A stretch of DNA of 64,000 nt from the NCBI RefSeq assembly GCF_014839805.1, contig NC_051120.1, positions 12,152,001-12,216,000 of the forward strand, read 5' to 3'. The stretch is from Manduca sexta (Eukaryota; Arthropoda; Insecta; Lepidoptera; Sphingidae). This document shows, piece after piece, positions 53,330-62,371 of this stretch. Position numbers and translations under genes: made by a program. Below the pieces are notes generated by a model. That model searched no databases. It had not been told where the DNA came from and saw only the letters and a list, made by a program, of their open reading frames with translations. The first letter of the stretch is position 1. The number at the start of each line of letters is the position of its first letter.

Positions 53330-53600
53330 CACTGGCCTGGCTGTCGAGCGATCCCTTGCGCGGCGTGCCGGGCTCGCTGGTGGCGGTGGTGACGGCGGTG
53401 GTGGTGGTGGCGGCGGCGGTGGCGGCGGCGGTGGCGGCGGCGGTGGCGGCCCGCAGCGCGGCCCAGTCGTCCTTGAGCCTGGCGAGCTTGTCGCGCAGGT
53501 CGGGGCACACGCTCTGCTTGGCGGCGACGCACTCGCGCTCCATGTTGTTGTAGTTCTCGAGCACCTCGCGCACCTCCGCCTCGCGGTCCTGCACGCACGC
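53330..53600 (-). CDS. Dys: Dystrophin-like gene, exon C (end of spectrin repeat ~R19 plus Ala/Thr-rich hinge 3)
   Basis: Minus-strand exon of 271 nt (90 codons plus one base, phase 0/1). Acceptor AG at 53602-53601 and consensus donor GTAAGT at 53329-53324. The first 50 residues (ACVQDREAEVREVLENYNNM to DDWAALRA) are a spectrin helix B/C with the typical Leu and Trp spacing (LARLKDDWAALR). They parallel the human dystrophin repeat that ends before hinge 3. The rest is low complexity: AAAT-type tetrapeptide units, then Thr-rich, then SEPGTPRKGSLDSQAS, rich in Ser/Thr/Pro and possibly phosphorylated. Hinges in dystrophin are unstructured and interrupt the rod, so the position fits. The Ala/Thr run is encoded by GCC/ACC triplets. 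Antisense Gly/Val-rich reading frames here are shadows of this repeat. Confidence 0.75.
53377..53450 (-). repeat. GCC/ACC triplet repeat coding Ala/Thr in the dystrophin hinge
   Basis: On the plus strand, gg(c/t) triplets including three consecutive 12-bp units of ggtggcggcggc. On the coding strand these are GCC and ACC codons giving AAAT-type tetrapeptides. Repeat purity suggests length variation between alleles. Confidence 0.9.
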
Positions 53601-53672
53601 CTGCGACACACAACACGCCACGTGTAGCGACAGGGCCGAGTGGAGGTCGTCGAGTCGACTCGAGGTACTCAC
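53601..53672 (-). other. Dys: 72-bp dystrophin intron between exons B and C
   Basis: Very short intron with a consensus GTGAGT donor and a T/G-rich run up to the AG at 53602-53601. It is GC-rich like its flanking exons, and it is translatable in the frame of exon B without a stop, so retention would add 24 residues in frame. Confidence 0.6.
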
Positions 53673-53849
53673 GGCGATGTTGCGCATGAGGCCGTCGCGC
53701 TGGTGCGGCGGCAGGTCGGCGGCGATGTTGGCGCGCGTGCGCGTCTCGCCGAGCCAGGCCGCCGCCGCCTCGAGCCGCGCCGAGTACTTGCCCAGCGCCG
53801 ACAGCTTGCTCGTCAGGTACGAACGGTGCGCCGACAGGTTCGTCTGCGC
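53673..53849 (-). CDS. Dys: Dystrophin-like gene, exon B (spectrin repeat ~R19, helices A-B)
   Basis: Minus-strand exon of 177 nt (59 codons, phase 0/0). Acceptor AG at 53851-53850 and consensus donor GTGAGT from 53672. It encodes AQTNLSAHRSYLTSKLSALG through RDGLMRNIA, with the invariant-type Trp of a spectrin helix A in AAAAWLGETR. An alternative acceptor 6 nt further in (GCGCAG|ACG) would remove Ala-Gln and keep the frame. The surrounding sequence is GC-rich with third-position G/C bias. Only 72 bp separate it from exon C, versus 959 bp from exon A. In human dystrophin, the repeat just before hinge 3 has the same helix pattern. Nesprin/Msp-300 and dystonin are the other large spectrin-repeat proteins this could be, but the linked exon E favours dystrophin. 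Confidence 0.72.
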
Positions 53850-54808
53850 CTGCGCGTACAACATGTTCAACATCACTCACGTCCATCGACGCAATCTCGT
53901 CAATCTTCACATCTAGAGTCCTAAACGCTAAGGTGAAGGTGAAATACGCTGAAAATGGCCCACGTAGTGATCTTATGTTTGCGTAGTATTTAATAACACG
54001 TAGCGAGTCGACCTACACTGCTACGAAGGGATGCTACAATGTATAGTCTACGTCGTAGCACGCACAATGTAAAGATATAAACTTACCCCCTTATTCATAA
54101 ACGTTTTTTATCTAAGGATGAAGTAAAGCTGCGATAACAAGCTTGTTTCTCAGTGCCCAACGGCACTGAGAAACAGACATAGGGCCGTTGTGATTGGCTA
54201 TTATTGTTGTATCTCAATATTAGCCAATCACAACGGCCCTATGTTTACGCACTGAGAAGACTGCCATGCCGTCAGCACTGAGAAACAGACTTGTTATCAC
54301 AGCTTTACTCGGTCGTTAGATAAAAAACGTTTATGAATAAGGGGGTTAGTAAATAACTATTGTTTTCACTCCTATTTATCAGATCAATACAATGCACAAC
54401 AACATAATCAAAACGGAAACGAGCAAAGTAAATTTACCGTTCCGCTTTTAAATGTAAAAGAAATGAAATAACTTGTTGGTTTCAATCGATGTTTACTTAA
54501 CATTTAACCGGCGCATCGCTTCAGAGGCTTGTTTATGCGCTCATTGTTTGCTTTGGGCGGACCGAAGTGGCCGATGTATATCTAGCACCTGTATACTACG
54601 GGCGCGTATAGATAGATATACATAATATAGCGCTCTACAGAATCGGGAACACCACTATAATATTTCAGGTAGCCAGTGTGTTGTTCACAAAAGTACAAAA
54701 ATACACTTTAAAAGTATATTTCAAAATAATAATAAGGTTAAGATTTATTTTTTGTTCAAACATAGTGAGTCATTGTCGAAACTTCTAATAGTGATATCAA
54801 TCGCGTAC
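53850..54808 (-). other. Dys: 0.96-kb dystrophin intron between exons A and B, carrying a MITE
   Basis: Lies between donor 54808 and acceptor 53850. About a quarter of it is the palindromic MITE at 54086-54345. A run of gctacg/cgtagc words lies at 53997-54060. The remainder is unremarkable AT-rich DNA. The pyrimidine tract before the exon B acceptor is weak. Confidence 0.6.
54086..54345. mobile_element. 260-bp palindromic MITE with TTA duplication
   Basis: Ends are CCCCCTTATTCATAAACGTT and its exact inverted complement. The two arms pair over about 125 bp (including TTTTTTATCTAA, GTAAAGCTG, GATAACAAG, GTTTCTCAGTGC and the ATAGGGCCGTTGTGATTGGC block) with a centre near tgttgtatctcaatatt. TTA flanks both ends (54083-54085 and 54346-54348). 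A 3-bp TTA duplication suggests the PIF/Harbinger group, but no transposase is present. Located in the dystrophin intron between exons A and B, so its transcript can fold into a long hairpin. Confidence 0.88.
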
Positions 54809-54919
54809 CTTCTCCAGCTGGTCCTGCAGCGAGTTGGTCTGCTCTCCCTTGGGCAGCTGTTTGTTCTTGCGCAGCACCTCCATCTCGCGCAGCTTGCCCG
54901 CCAGCTCCTCCTCGCGCGC
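54809..54919 (-). CDS. Dys: Dystrophin-like gene, exon A (entry into spectrin repeat ~R19)
   Basis: Internal exon of 111 nt, read on the minus strand, phase 0 at both ends. It has an AG acceptor at 54921-54920 and a GT donor (GTACGC) at 54808-54807. The 37 residues start AREEELAGKLREMEVLRKNK and end LQDQLEK, an amphipathic charged helix of the kind that links spectrin repeats. It joins in frame to the next exon (QLEK|AQTNL). Codon use is strongly GC-ending, unlike the AT-rich flanks. The acceptor is preceded by a (TG)10 microsatellite instead of an ordinary pyrimidine tract. Dystrophin ties actin to the membrane dystroglycan complex through its spectrin rod; the gene assignment rests on the downstream exons. 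The splice sites are read by eye. Skipping this exon would keep the frame. No further upstream exon was found between 54920 and 64000. Confidence 0.68.
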
Positions 54920-57180
54920 CTGCGCACACACACACACACACACACTATGATCTTACTCATACACAAACGCATCGGCAAAATATAATGATGGGTTTTATGT
55001 ATAACTGCATTTTAGGCATACACCTTCAATGGTAGGGGGCACCTGTCCATTTAAACAAATTGTGAAAATTTCCAATATTTATACTGCGACATTGAGAAAT
55101 GTATGTCAGCATTCAATATAATGTAAAAAGCGTTTTTTTTATTTTATTCGTTTATAATTTATATAAATTATCTATTTAAATTATTCCATGTACCTATTAA
55201 CGGCAAATGGGAAGATTCCTTAATTGTTATAGGTAACTAAAGGCGTGTTATTTATTCTTCGATTCTATAAACGTCAAACGCATTACCGACGCACCATAGG
55301 TACGCCTAGTGTTAGCTGATGTTGATTTCACACGTAAGAGTATTGTTGTTCGATTTATGTTAATATTAACTGACCTATACCGTAAACACAGTTTGATACG
55401 TTAACAAACGCACAAATTTCATACTTCGCTTAGATAGGCGTCGTTATACACGACACCGATCAGCGTCTAACATGGCTACACACAATACTTCAGATAGTAT
55501 TATCTTGCATCGAGCACTATCACTGCTAGCAGACGCGAGAGACACTTCCTCATGTGTGTTCGCAGAAGCTATTCGGTGCGGTTTACGAGCGGCGGCGCGT
55601 CCGCAGCGCGCGGGGTCACTGACCCCTCCACGCGCCTACTGCGCTGGTAAATGTTTTGGCACGAGCTCTCATATAAATCATGCGTCGCGTGCCGTGTCCC
55701 GCGTGTGGGCGCTCCGGCCGCCGCCGTCACACTCATAACACTTCATATATAAAACGGAATCAAGACGAGTCTGTTTTATTTAAAACTTGTTAAATATATG
55801 TTGACATAATTGGGGTGTAAAATGTTAAAACCTTAATATCGAACTGGTCGAGGATATTCACAAACTCGGTGGTAGTTGCAAATAATGATAAGTGCATTAT
55901 ACCCAAGCCGGCCGCGGCGCTACCAGTCCGTCTGACTGCGTTCTATTGTTTTTAAAGACATTTAATGAGAGAATTACAATTATTGACTGAACCTTGTTAC
56001 AGCTCCCCTACTTTAGCAGTAAATGCTTCGACACTCCGCATAGCTAAATCTAATCCATTATCTTAGACATGTTAAATTGTTATAGCTCACGAAAGCGTGA
56101 AAATAATAATAAAAACAAATATGATTAGAATAAAGCCCAATACAAGAGCGGATAACTTAATAATATTTTTATAACTAAAACGTAGTAATATGTAAACCGC
56201 ATTGCACGACACTTGGGGTCTAATTTTCCGCTTGAGACAGAGAGCGGTAAATAAAAGTGTATCAGCGCGCTGTGTGTACTGTGTAGCGCGGCTCGGTACA
56301 TTGTAACGCGTCTGTTTCGGGACGCGGGATAACTGCTGCTTTAACGTGTTTCCGGATACCGACAAGCCATCGTTGTGCTACATTGTACATTTGCGAGTTA
56401 ATAACCCTTTCATATATGTAACACCGAAATGTAAATTTAATTTTGTAACGTTCACTATCCTACATCGGATTGATCTACGTTAGCATTATAATGTTTTTTG
56501 AAGCAGCAATGTAATACCCACAATCGTTTAGCTTCGTTTATTTTCCAAATATTTATTTCTTATTCTTTTGCAGGTATCGAGCGACTGACCCGCGGCGGTT
56601 CACTGACAAGACAGCGCTTCCCTCCAACCGCCTCAACATGTAAACACATCTCATGACGTACGTGTAGCCGGCGCCACCCGCCCGCGCGCCGCGCCGCGTC
56701 AGTAGCGGTAACACTGAATTACAAGACATCAACAGCGGATGACCTGCAATTGCTTGTAGTCTCGTTGTCACCACACCGCGCCGTGTGAGTTCGTGCTTAT
56801 GTGTATACAAATATTATACGTGACGCGAAAACCAATTATACTATACTCTGATATACCACAAGCACTGCACTCGAGTAATAAACCAAATAATTGGGATTTA
56901 TATTTTCAATCATTACATAAAAGTCTTCGTCTAACACTCGTACGAGGTGGTCGCTTTGATTATGCGATTCCTGTGTCAGTTTGTCGGTGTAATTTGCGTG
57001 TGGCAGTGCAGTTTGATATCTGTTCGATTGTCGGACCCTCCTGCTCTATCTTGTGGAATTGACCGTAAATGGTGTCGGCCATATTTGTTTGTGTCGGATC
57101 TCTCGCTCGCAAGCTGTTGTTCCATGCATCAGAGTGAGTCTAATTTTATATAAACATTGAAAAAGTGCCGCATAATATTG
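54920..57180 (-). other. Upstream dystrophin intron segment, no exon recognised
   Basis: GC-rich patches at 55580-55730 and 56575-56705. No spectrin-like exon with splice sites was found on the minus strand. Confidence 0.5.
54925..54945 (-). repeat. (TG)10 microsatellite abutting the exon A acceptor
   Basis: Ten CA units on the plus strand, i.e. (TG)10 in the transcript sense, ending 4 nt before the AG of the 3' splice site (…tgtgcgcag|gcg). It replaces the usual pyrimidine tract. Confidence 0.9.
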
Positions 57181-57237
57181 GTCTCGAACCTGCGGTCGCC
57201 GGTGTACTAGCGTTGCTGTGTTGGCCATTAGGCCAAC
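57181..57237 (-). mobile_element. tRNA-like sequence upstream of the LINE ORF1
   Basis: The complement reads gttggcctaatggccaac (A-box-like D arm) then ctagtacaccggcgaccgca and ggttcgagacc (B box). It could be an old SINE head, or part of the LINE 5' region. Not a functional tRNA gene: no acceptor stem pairing is visible. Confidence 0.4.
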
Positions 57238-57380
57238 TTCACGCGGGGCCGGTGTGTCGAAATAAACATAGTGTATATAATTTGATCTGTATCGTCGTGT
57301 GTGGCTCATCACAATAATATTCGTTAACTCCTATCTCATTGCTTGATTCGTTTCCTATACATATTTTTAATACCGACAAA

Positions 57381-58505
57381 ATGAGCTCCAGATATAAGAC
57401 TTGTGCAGGATGTCGTAATAGAATTGCAAAAAAAGAACATGTTAATTGTTGTCAATGTGGTGACATCTATGACATAAATTGTGCTCACATATCCCCTCAA
57501 CGGCTTGTAGTTATGGAAAAGGATAAAAAGGAAAAGTGGACTTGCCCCAACTGTCGTATCAAAGAAGGAAAATGCGATAATAAAAACCCTCCTATTTCTT
57601 CAAAGCAAGGACAGAAATGCCTTCGACCTGATGACTCACCTTCGCCTAATTTTGAGGCTGCAAGCGTGCATGTTATGCAACACACAGGTAGTTTACAGTC
57701 TACTCTATCTTCGTCACCGCATTCCAGCATTGATGCTGGACTTCTATCTGCTATTAGATCGGAAATAAAATCCTCAATTGATAAATGGATGAAAATTTCT
57801 ATGGAATCGTCTCTTAAAAAGGAACTAGCACCAGTGAAGGAGGAACTAAGCTGTTTGAGGGATATTACGTGCAGTCTGGAGTTTTTGAGCGGAGAATACG
57901 ATAAAATGAAAGCAAATTTAAGCCAAGCTGAAGAGAAAATAAAATTTCTAGAGATTAACAACAATACCCTGCAGGCAACGGTCAATGAATTTTCAAATAA
58001 ACTAAACCTTTTGGAGCAACACTCACGGGAAACTAACATTGAAATCAATGGTATTCCAGAGAGCAAGACTGAAAATTTAACCAATATTGTAACTCAGTTG
58101 TGCACTGCTGTCTCAGCTCCAATCTCAGAAGTTGAAGTGTCCTCTTGCACGCGTGTAAGAAAATTAAATAACTCCAATAATAGACCTCGCGCAATTATAG
58201 TTAAACTACCTTCCATCCGAATTCGCGACGAAATTTTGGCAGCAGTATCCAGATTCAACAAAAAAAATCCATCTGAAAAACTGCATTCTGGTCATCTAGG
58301 ATTGAACGTAACCAAAACACCAATCTACGTGGGAGAACATTTATCACCTTACTACAAGGCTCTTCATGCGCGTACAAGGCAAGTTGCCCGTGCAAAGGCT
58401 TTCAAATATGTTTGGGTTCGCAACGGCCGTATTTTTATACGCAAGGATGACCATTCCCCCGCAATCCAGGTTAAGTCTTATGAGTTTCTAGATGGATTGC
58501 AATAG
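57381..58505 (+). CDS. LINE ORF1 protein: PHD-like zinc finger, coiled coil, FP-type C-terminal domain
   Basis: Intact 374-residue frame. I chose the ATG at 57381 (context acaaaATGag) over one 14 codons upstream because it has an insect-type start context and lies just before the finger. Residues 8-58 form a PHD-like zinc finger: C8-x2-C11, C23-x2-C26, C34, C55-x2-C58. The usual histidine three residues before the fifth cysteine is Asp31 here (D-x2-C34). Residues about 160-235 are heptad-rich and charged (coiled coil, KKELAPVKEELSCLRD region). The C-terminal ~60 residues (IYVGEHLSPYYKALHARTRQ, then KYVWVRNGRIFIRK) match the domain family shared with the baculovirus FP protein, which is common in insect LINE ORF1s. 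ORF1 proteins bind LINE RNA and act as chaperones in the RNP. Confidence 0.85.
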   Translation: MSSRYKTCAGCRNRIAKKEHVNCCQCGDIYDINCAHISPQRLVVMEKDKKEKWTCPNCRIKEGKCDNKNPPISSKQGQKCLRPDDSPSPNFEAASVHVMQHTGSLQSTLSSSPHSSIDAGLLSAIRSEIKSSIDKWMKISMESSLKKELAPVKEELSCLRDITCSLEFLSGEYDKMKANLSQAEEKIKFLEINNNTLQATVNEFSNKLNLLEQHSRETNIEINGIPESKTENLTNIVTQLCTAVSAPISEVEVSSCTRVRKLNNSNNRPRAIIVKLPSIRIRDEILAAVSRFNKKNPSEKLHSGHLGLNVTKTPIYVGEHLSPYYKALHARTRQVARAKAFKYVWVRNGRIFIRKDDHSPAIQVKSYEFLDGLQ

Positions 58506-61197
58506 AAGTATCCCTATACGCATCTCTTTTTAGCAATTCCAAAACCAAAAATGGCCAATTTAAAGATCTACTATCAGAATTTTAGAGGTCTCAAAACTAA
58601 AACAAAGGAGTTCAGACTGGGATTGTTGACAGAAAATTATGACATTATTGTGGGTACAGAAACGTGGCTTGATGCCAGTGTATGCGATAACGAACTCTTT
58701 TATAAACACTATAGCGTCTACCGTAGAGATAGGGATACAACCTCGCTGGCTAACAAATCTGGAGGCGGCGTCATGATCGCTGTGTCCACGAAATACCTTT
58801 CGAAAAGAATCCAACGCTTCGAAAGTCAACTAGAAGATTTGTGGATCTCAGTAAAATTGCATCCGCATGATATTAAAGGCACTTTATTCGGCGTGATTTA
58901 CCTACCGCCCCCAGTCACCGTCTCTGCGTTGGACTATATGCTGGACAACTGTAGCGACGTTCTTACTCACGCTCAAGATGCAGTGATACTTGGTGATTTT
59001 AATTTGGGTTTCATAGATTGGACAAATGATAATGAGAACCTATTAAACTTAAGGCCTACCAACTATAAGTGTAATTTAGGTTATTCTTTAATAGACTTTT
59101 TGTCATTAAATAATTTACTTCAATTCAATAACATAAGAAATGTTAATAATCGTGTCTTGGATTTGGTTTTTGGCAATTTTGGTGGTATTAGTGTACGCGA
59201 GAATCACATGCCACTGTGTAAATTAGATCAACATCATCCAGCATTAATCATAGATATCATAAAGCAAAAAGTGAGTGTATACACACCAAACCGTTTGCGA
59301 CATATAATTTTAAAAAAGCTGATTACACTCTAGTGAATAAGGAGTTGCAAAAGATCGATTGGAATTCAGAACTCTCACCTATCTCGGATGTCAACATGGC
59401 TATTTCTAAATTTTACTCTTTATTATTCTCCGTGATCACAGTTACCATCCCGAAAACTAAAGTTCGCAGTGGTAGATTCCCCTTTTGGTTTACCCCGAAT
59501 CTAATTAAATTAATAGCAGAGAGAGATAGGTTACGGAAAATATTTAAAATATACCGCAATAATAGGGACAAACTTGAGCTAGAATTAAGCAATAAACGTG
59601 TTAAGTCATTAACACTGTCTTGCTATTCAAATTATATAAATTGCATGGAAAACACACTTAAAAGGAATCCTAAAAAATTTGGGCTTTCGCAAAAGATCAG
59701 AGGGAGGATCATCTAATCTGCCTGGAGAAAGGTTTTGAGACAACAAACGTACCTGCAAGAGAGAAGCGATTTGTAACCTTTTGCTAGGCATTTCTCCTCG
59801 ATTTACTCTCCGCGAGATGTTGACCAGTTCATTCATTTGGACGATCGCTATCCACAGTTCTCCCTTAGCAATATACACATTACTGAACGAGATGTTGATA
59901 AAGTTTTAAAGTCCGTGAATCCAAATAAAGGCGCTGGCCCAGATGGGATTCCCCCGTTTTTTATTAATCACACAAAGAAGTATTTAACTCTGCCATTGAA
60001 AATATTATTCGAAAAATCTTTGCAATATGCGGTATTTCCCAATAGGTGGAAGGACACAAACGTTGTTCCCATCCATAAAAAGGTGACAAATCTAATATTA
60101 AGAACTATCGACCTATATCCATTTTAAGTGTGTTCTCTAAGCTTTTTGAAAAAGTAGTGTATCCTCTGCTAGCAAAACACCTTTCCAATGTGATTTCTCC
60201 CCATCAGCATGGATTTTGTTCACGCAAATCTACAGTGACAAATCTTCTAGACTATGTCTCTGATCTAGCACTTAAACTAGACAATAAAACTGATATTGAC
60301 TCAATATATACTGACTTTAGCAGCGCGTTTGACACAGTCAATCATGACTTACTACTGTCTAAACTCCAACAATATGGGATCCATGGAAACCTTTTGACTT
60401 GGGTTAAGTCATATCTTTATAACAGAGTTCAAAGAGTTACTGCCCAGGGCTTTAAATCGTTTGCCTTTTTCCCGACCTCTGGTGTACCCCAAGGTTCTCA
60501 CCTTGGACCAATATTTTTCCTTGCATTTATAAATGATATTACCGATCAAATAAAATTTAGCAAATACTCTTTATATGCTGATGACTTGAAATTGTACAAA
60601 ACTATAAAAACAATCGACGACGCCAAATTATTACAAAAAGATCTTAATTCTATTACTGAATGGTGTACTTTGAACAAAATGACTTTAAATGCCAAAAAAT
60701 GTACTCACATTAAATTCTCTAGAAAAATAAAACACACTATAACGACATATTACACAATCAATGGTGAAACCTTGGAACAATCCAAAACAGTACGCGATCT
60801 CGGAGTGCACATAGACAACAAACTTAATTTTATTAATCATATCGACAAAGTCATTCTATCCACTTGGAAGATGGTCGGTTTTATGAAACGCATTTGTAGC
60901 GACTTAAAAAATCCCCAATGTATACTACAGTATAATCCGTTTATTATGACTCTGCCTATATTGACCAACCTCTTATTATGACGTAATTACACTACGAAGT
61001 TTGGTTTTCATATAAGATTCTTTATAAAAAAGTCGGATATAATGACTTCCCTTACAGTGACATGTCGCTTATTGTGACCCCTTTTTAATAAATTATGTCC
61101 GGTTATAATGACCGACATGATTCTTTACGCCTTCGGTAATGTTCGTTGATGCCCGACGACGTTCGGCACGTGGCTCGTTTTTATTTTGAATCTCAGT

Positions 61198-61407
61198 GAT
61201 GGGGAAGAAGAAGTCGAGGAAGAACCATTACCTACCGCAGAAGAGGCATTAAAAGCTGCACAATTATTATCCTGATTTGTTCATAGCAATATTGAAAACG
61301 ATAATTTGACCATAGCGATGTCTTCTATACATAATAGTATTAGAGACTGTTTTTACAATAAAATAAAAAAACAAAAGCAGACAAAAATTACAGATTACTT
61401 ACATTAA
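61198..61407 (+). pseudogene. C-terminal remnant of a pogo-family transposase
   Basis: The frame starting at 61198 reads DGEEEVEEEPLPTAEEALKA, AQLLS, a TGA stop at 61273-61275, then FVHSNIENDNLT, SIHNSIRDCFYNK, and KQTKITDYLH followed by TAA at 61405-61407. An acidic stretch, an EAL-type helix and a basic tail ending in TKITDYx are characteristic of the C-terminus of pogo/Tigger-type transposases with a DDE_1 domain (family knowledge). The helix-turn-helix and catalytic domains are absent. With the in-frame stop and no start, it cannot be functional. Confidence 0.8.
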
Positions 61408-61426
61408 AAAAATACAACTTTTATGT

Positions 61427-61447
61427 ACATACATACATACATACATT
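61427..61447 (+). repeat. (ACAT)n microsatellite inside the pogo remnant
   Basis: Five tandem tetranucleotide units of acat/cata, directly visible. Confidence 0.9.
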
Positions 61448-62371
61448 TTATAAGTTACTATGTTTCTCTATTAAAGTACTTAAATACATGCATACCATTT
61501 ACATAAAAATGTTTTTTTTTCACAAAACGCTTTGTATGACGTCCGCTTATTATGACGTGTTTGTCAATTCCTTTCGATGTCATTATAAACGGATTCGACT
61601 GTAATTCTATACAAAGCTCTAGTACGAAGTAATATAGAATATGCGTCCCCCATTTGGAACCCGAGTTGCAAAATTCACAGTGACAGAATTGAACGAATAC
61701 AACGCAACTTCACCCGCTTTCTTGCTTTTAAAGACCGTAACTGTCCTTATCGGGCAGACTACTTCACTCGTATGTCTCATTTCAAATTAGACTCTCTGGA
61801 AAAGAGGCGCAAAATTATTGACTTAAAAACTTTACATAAACTTATTCATGGCAAAGCAGTGACTCCTGAGACTCTAATGAAAATAAATCTGAGGGTACCT
61901 AGGGTAATTCCCAGACAACCTATTGTGAAAATCTTTAGCCCGTATATCTGCCACAGCAACATAGTCAAAAATGCTCCACCTAACAGACTCATGTTCACAT
62001 ATAATGAGATATCCTCGGCTGGTGATGTTGACATTTTTCTTGACACCGATACCGCTAAGTTTGCAAAAAAATGCGTAAGAATTCTAAGTAGTTAATTAAA
62101 TTTTTTGTTTCTTGATCACCTCTCGTATTCATTCTATTTTGTTTTATTGGTATAACATAATGTTGTATACACTAACAGGCGACTCACACGGAAGTATAAC
62201 ATTTTAACCAATATTTGTACCAGTGCATAGTGATAAGCCAATGTGTATCTTTTGTAATAAATAAAAAAATAAATAAAGTCATCAATCAAATAAATTATAA
62301 CCTGACCAAATACTAAAGAGAAATCAAATAATTAAAATATTATATTAATACAACAGACATTTTTATTTAGT

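Larger units (their letters stand above)
60928..61601 (+). mobile_element. 674-bp pogo/Tigger-type DNA transposon remnant nested in the LINE ORF2
   Basis: Begins CAGTATAATCCGTTTATT and ends with the inverted complement of CAGTCGAATCCGTTTATA: 20 of the outer 23 bases pair. It is flanked by TA on both sides (60926-60927 and 61602-61603), the duplication expected of Tc1/mariner/pogo elements. The word TTATNATGAC recurs at least seven times near both ends (60941, 60973, 61037, 61069, 61103, 61547 and inverted at 61579), possibly transposase-binding sites. A transposase tail lies inside at 61198-61407. Conserved DDE catalytic parts are missing, so it is an internally deleted, non-autonomous copy. 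Removing it with one TA restores the LINE reading frame across the site, so it inserted into an uninterrupted stretch of ORF2. Confidence 0.88.
58551..62095 (+). pseudogene. LINE ORF2 (endonuclease + reverse transcriptase), broken by indels and an insertion
   Basis: Starts at ATG 58551 (ccaaaaATGgcc). The endonuclease domain (residues 1-260) shows N10 in YYQNFRGLK, E37 in GTETWLD, D149/N151 in LGDFNLG and the terminal H228-H229-P in DQHHPAL, where the family usually has SDHHP. The frame is lost near 59295-59310 (single-base loss), again several times between about 59670 and 59835, and near 60090 (KKVTN where KKGDKSN is expected). The reverse transcriptase shows GAGPDGIPPFF, TDFSSAFDTVNH, GVPQGSHLGP and YADD at 60574-60585, so catalytic residues survive. 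A pogo-type element interrupts it at 60928-61601; the C-terminal part resumes at 61602 (SNIEYASPIWNP, then RIQRNFTRFL) and stops at 62095. Non-functional as it stands. Confidence 0.88.
57381..62276 (+). mobile_element. CR1/Jockey-type LINE, near full-length copy interrupted by a DNA transposon
   Basis: Plus-strand non-LTR retrotransposon with ORF1 (57381-58505), a 45-bp spacer, a broken ORF2 (58551-62095) and a short 3' UTR ending in an A-rich aataaataaaaaaataaa-type tail at about 62255-62276. The order PHD-like ORF1, endonuclease, reverse transcriptase is that of CR1/Jockey-group LINEs. The 5' UTR start is not defined; it may extend some hundreds of bases left of 57381. No convincing target-site duplication was found by eye. 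It lies opposite in direction to the dystrophin gene, presumably in an upstream intron. Small indels and the nested insertion mean this copy is dead in ORF2. The exact clade needs a phylogeny. Confidence 0.88.

Noticed and set aside
53244..53627. 127-residue plus-strand frame with a long glycine run
   Set aside because: It is the antisense of the hinge exon; the glycine run is the complement of the GCC/ACC repeat and no splice sites or domain support a plus-strand gene.
53326..53910. 194-residue minus-strand frame in another phase (Arg/His-rich)
   Set aside because: Shadow of exons B and C in the wrong frame; it reads through introns and gives repeat-type low complexity.
3419..54919. Nesprin/Msp-300 or dystonin as the identity of the spectrin-repeat gene
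   Set aside because: Considered because of the generic helix pattern. The exon E pattern DW-x-S ... VGD-x-x-DI ... KQK following a hinge fits dystrophin repeat 20 better. A profile search of the 249-residue product would settle it.
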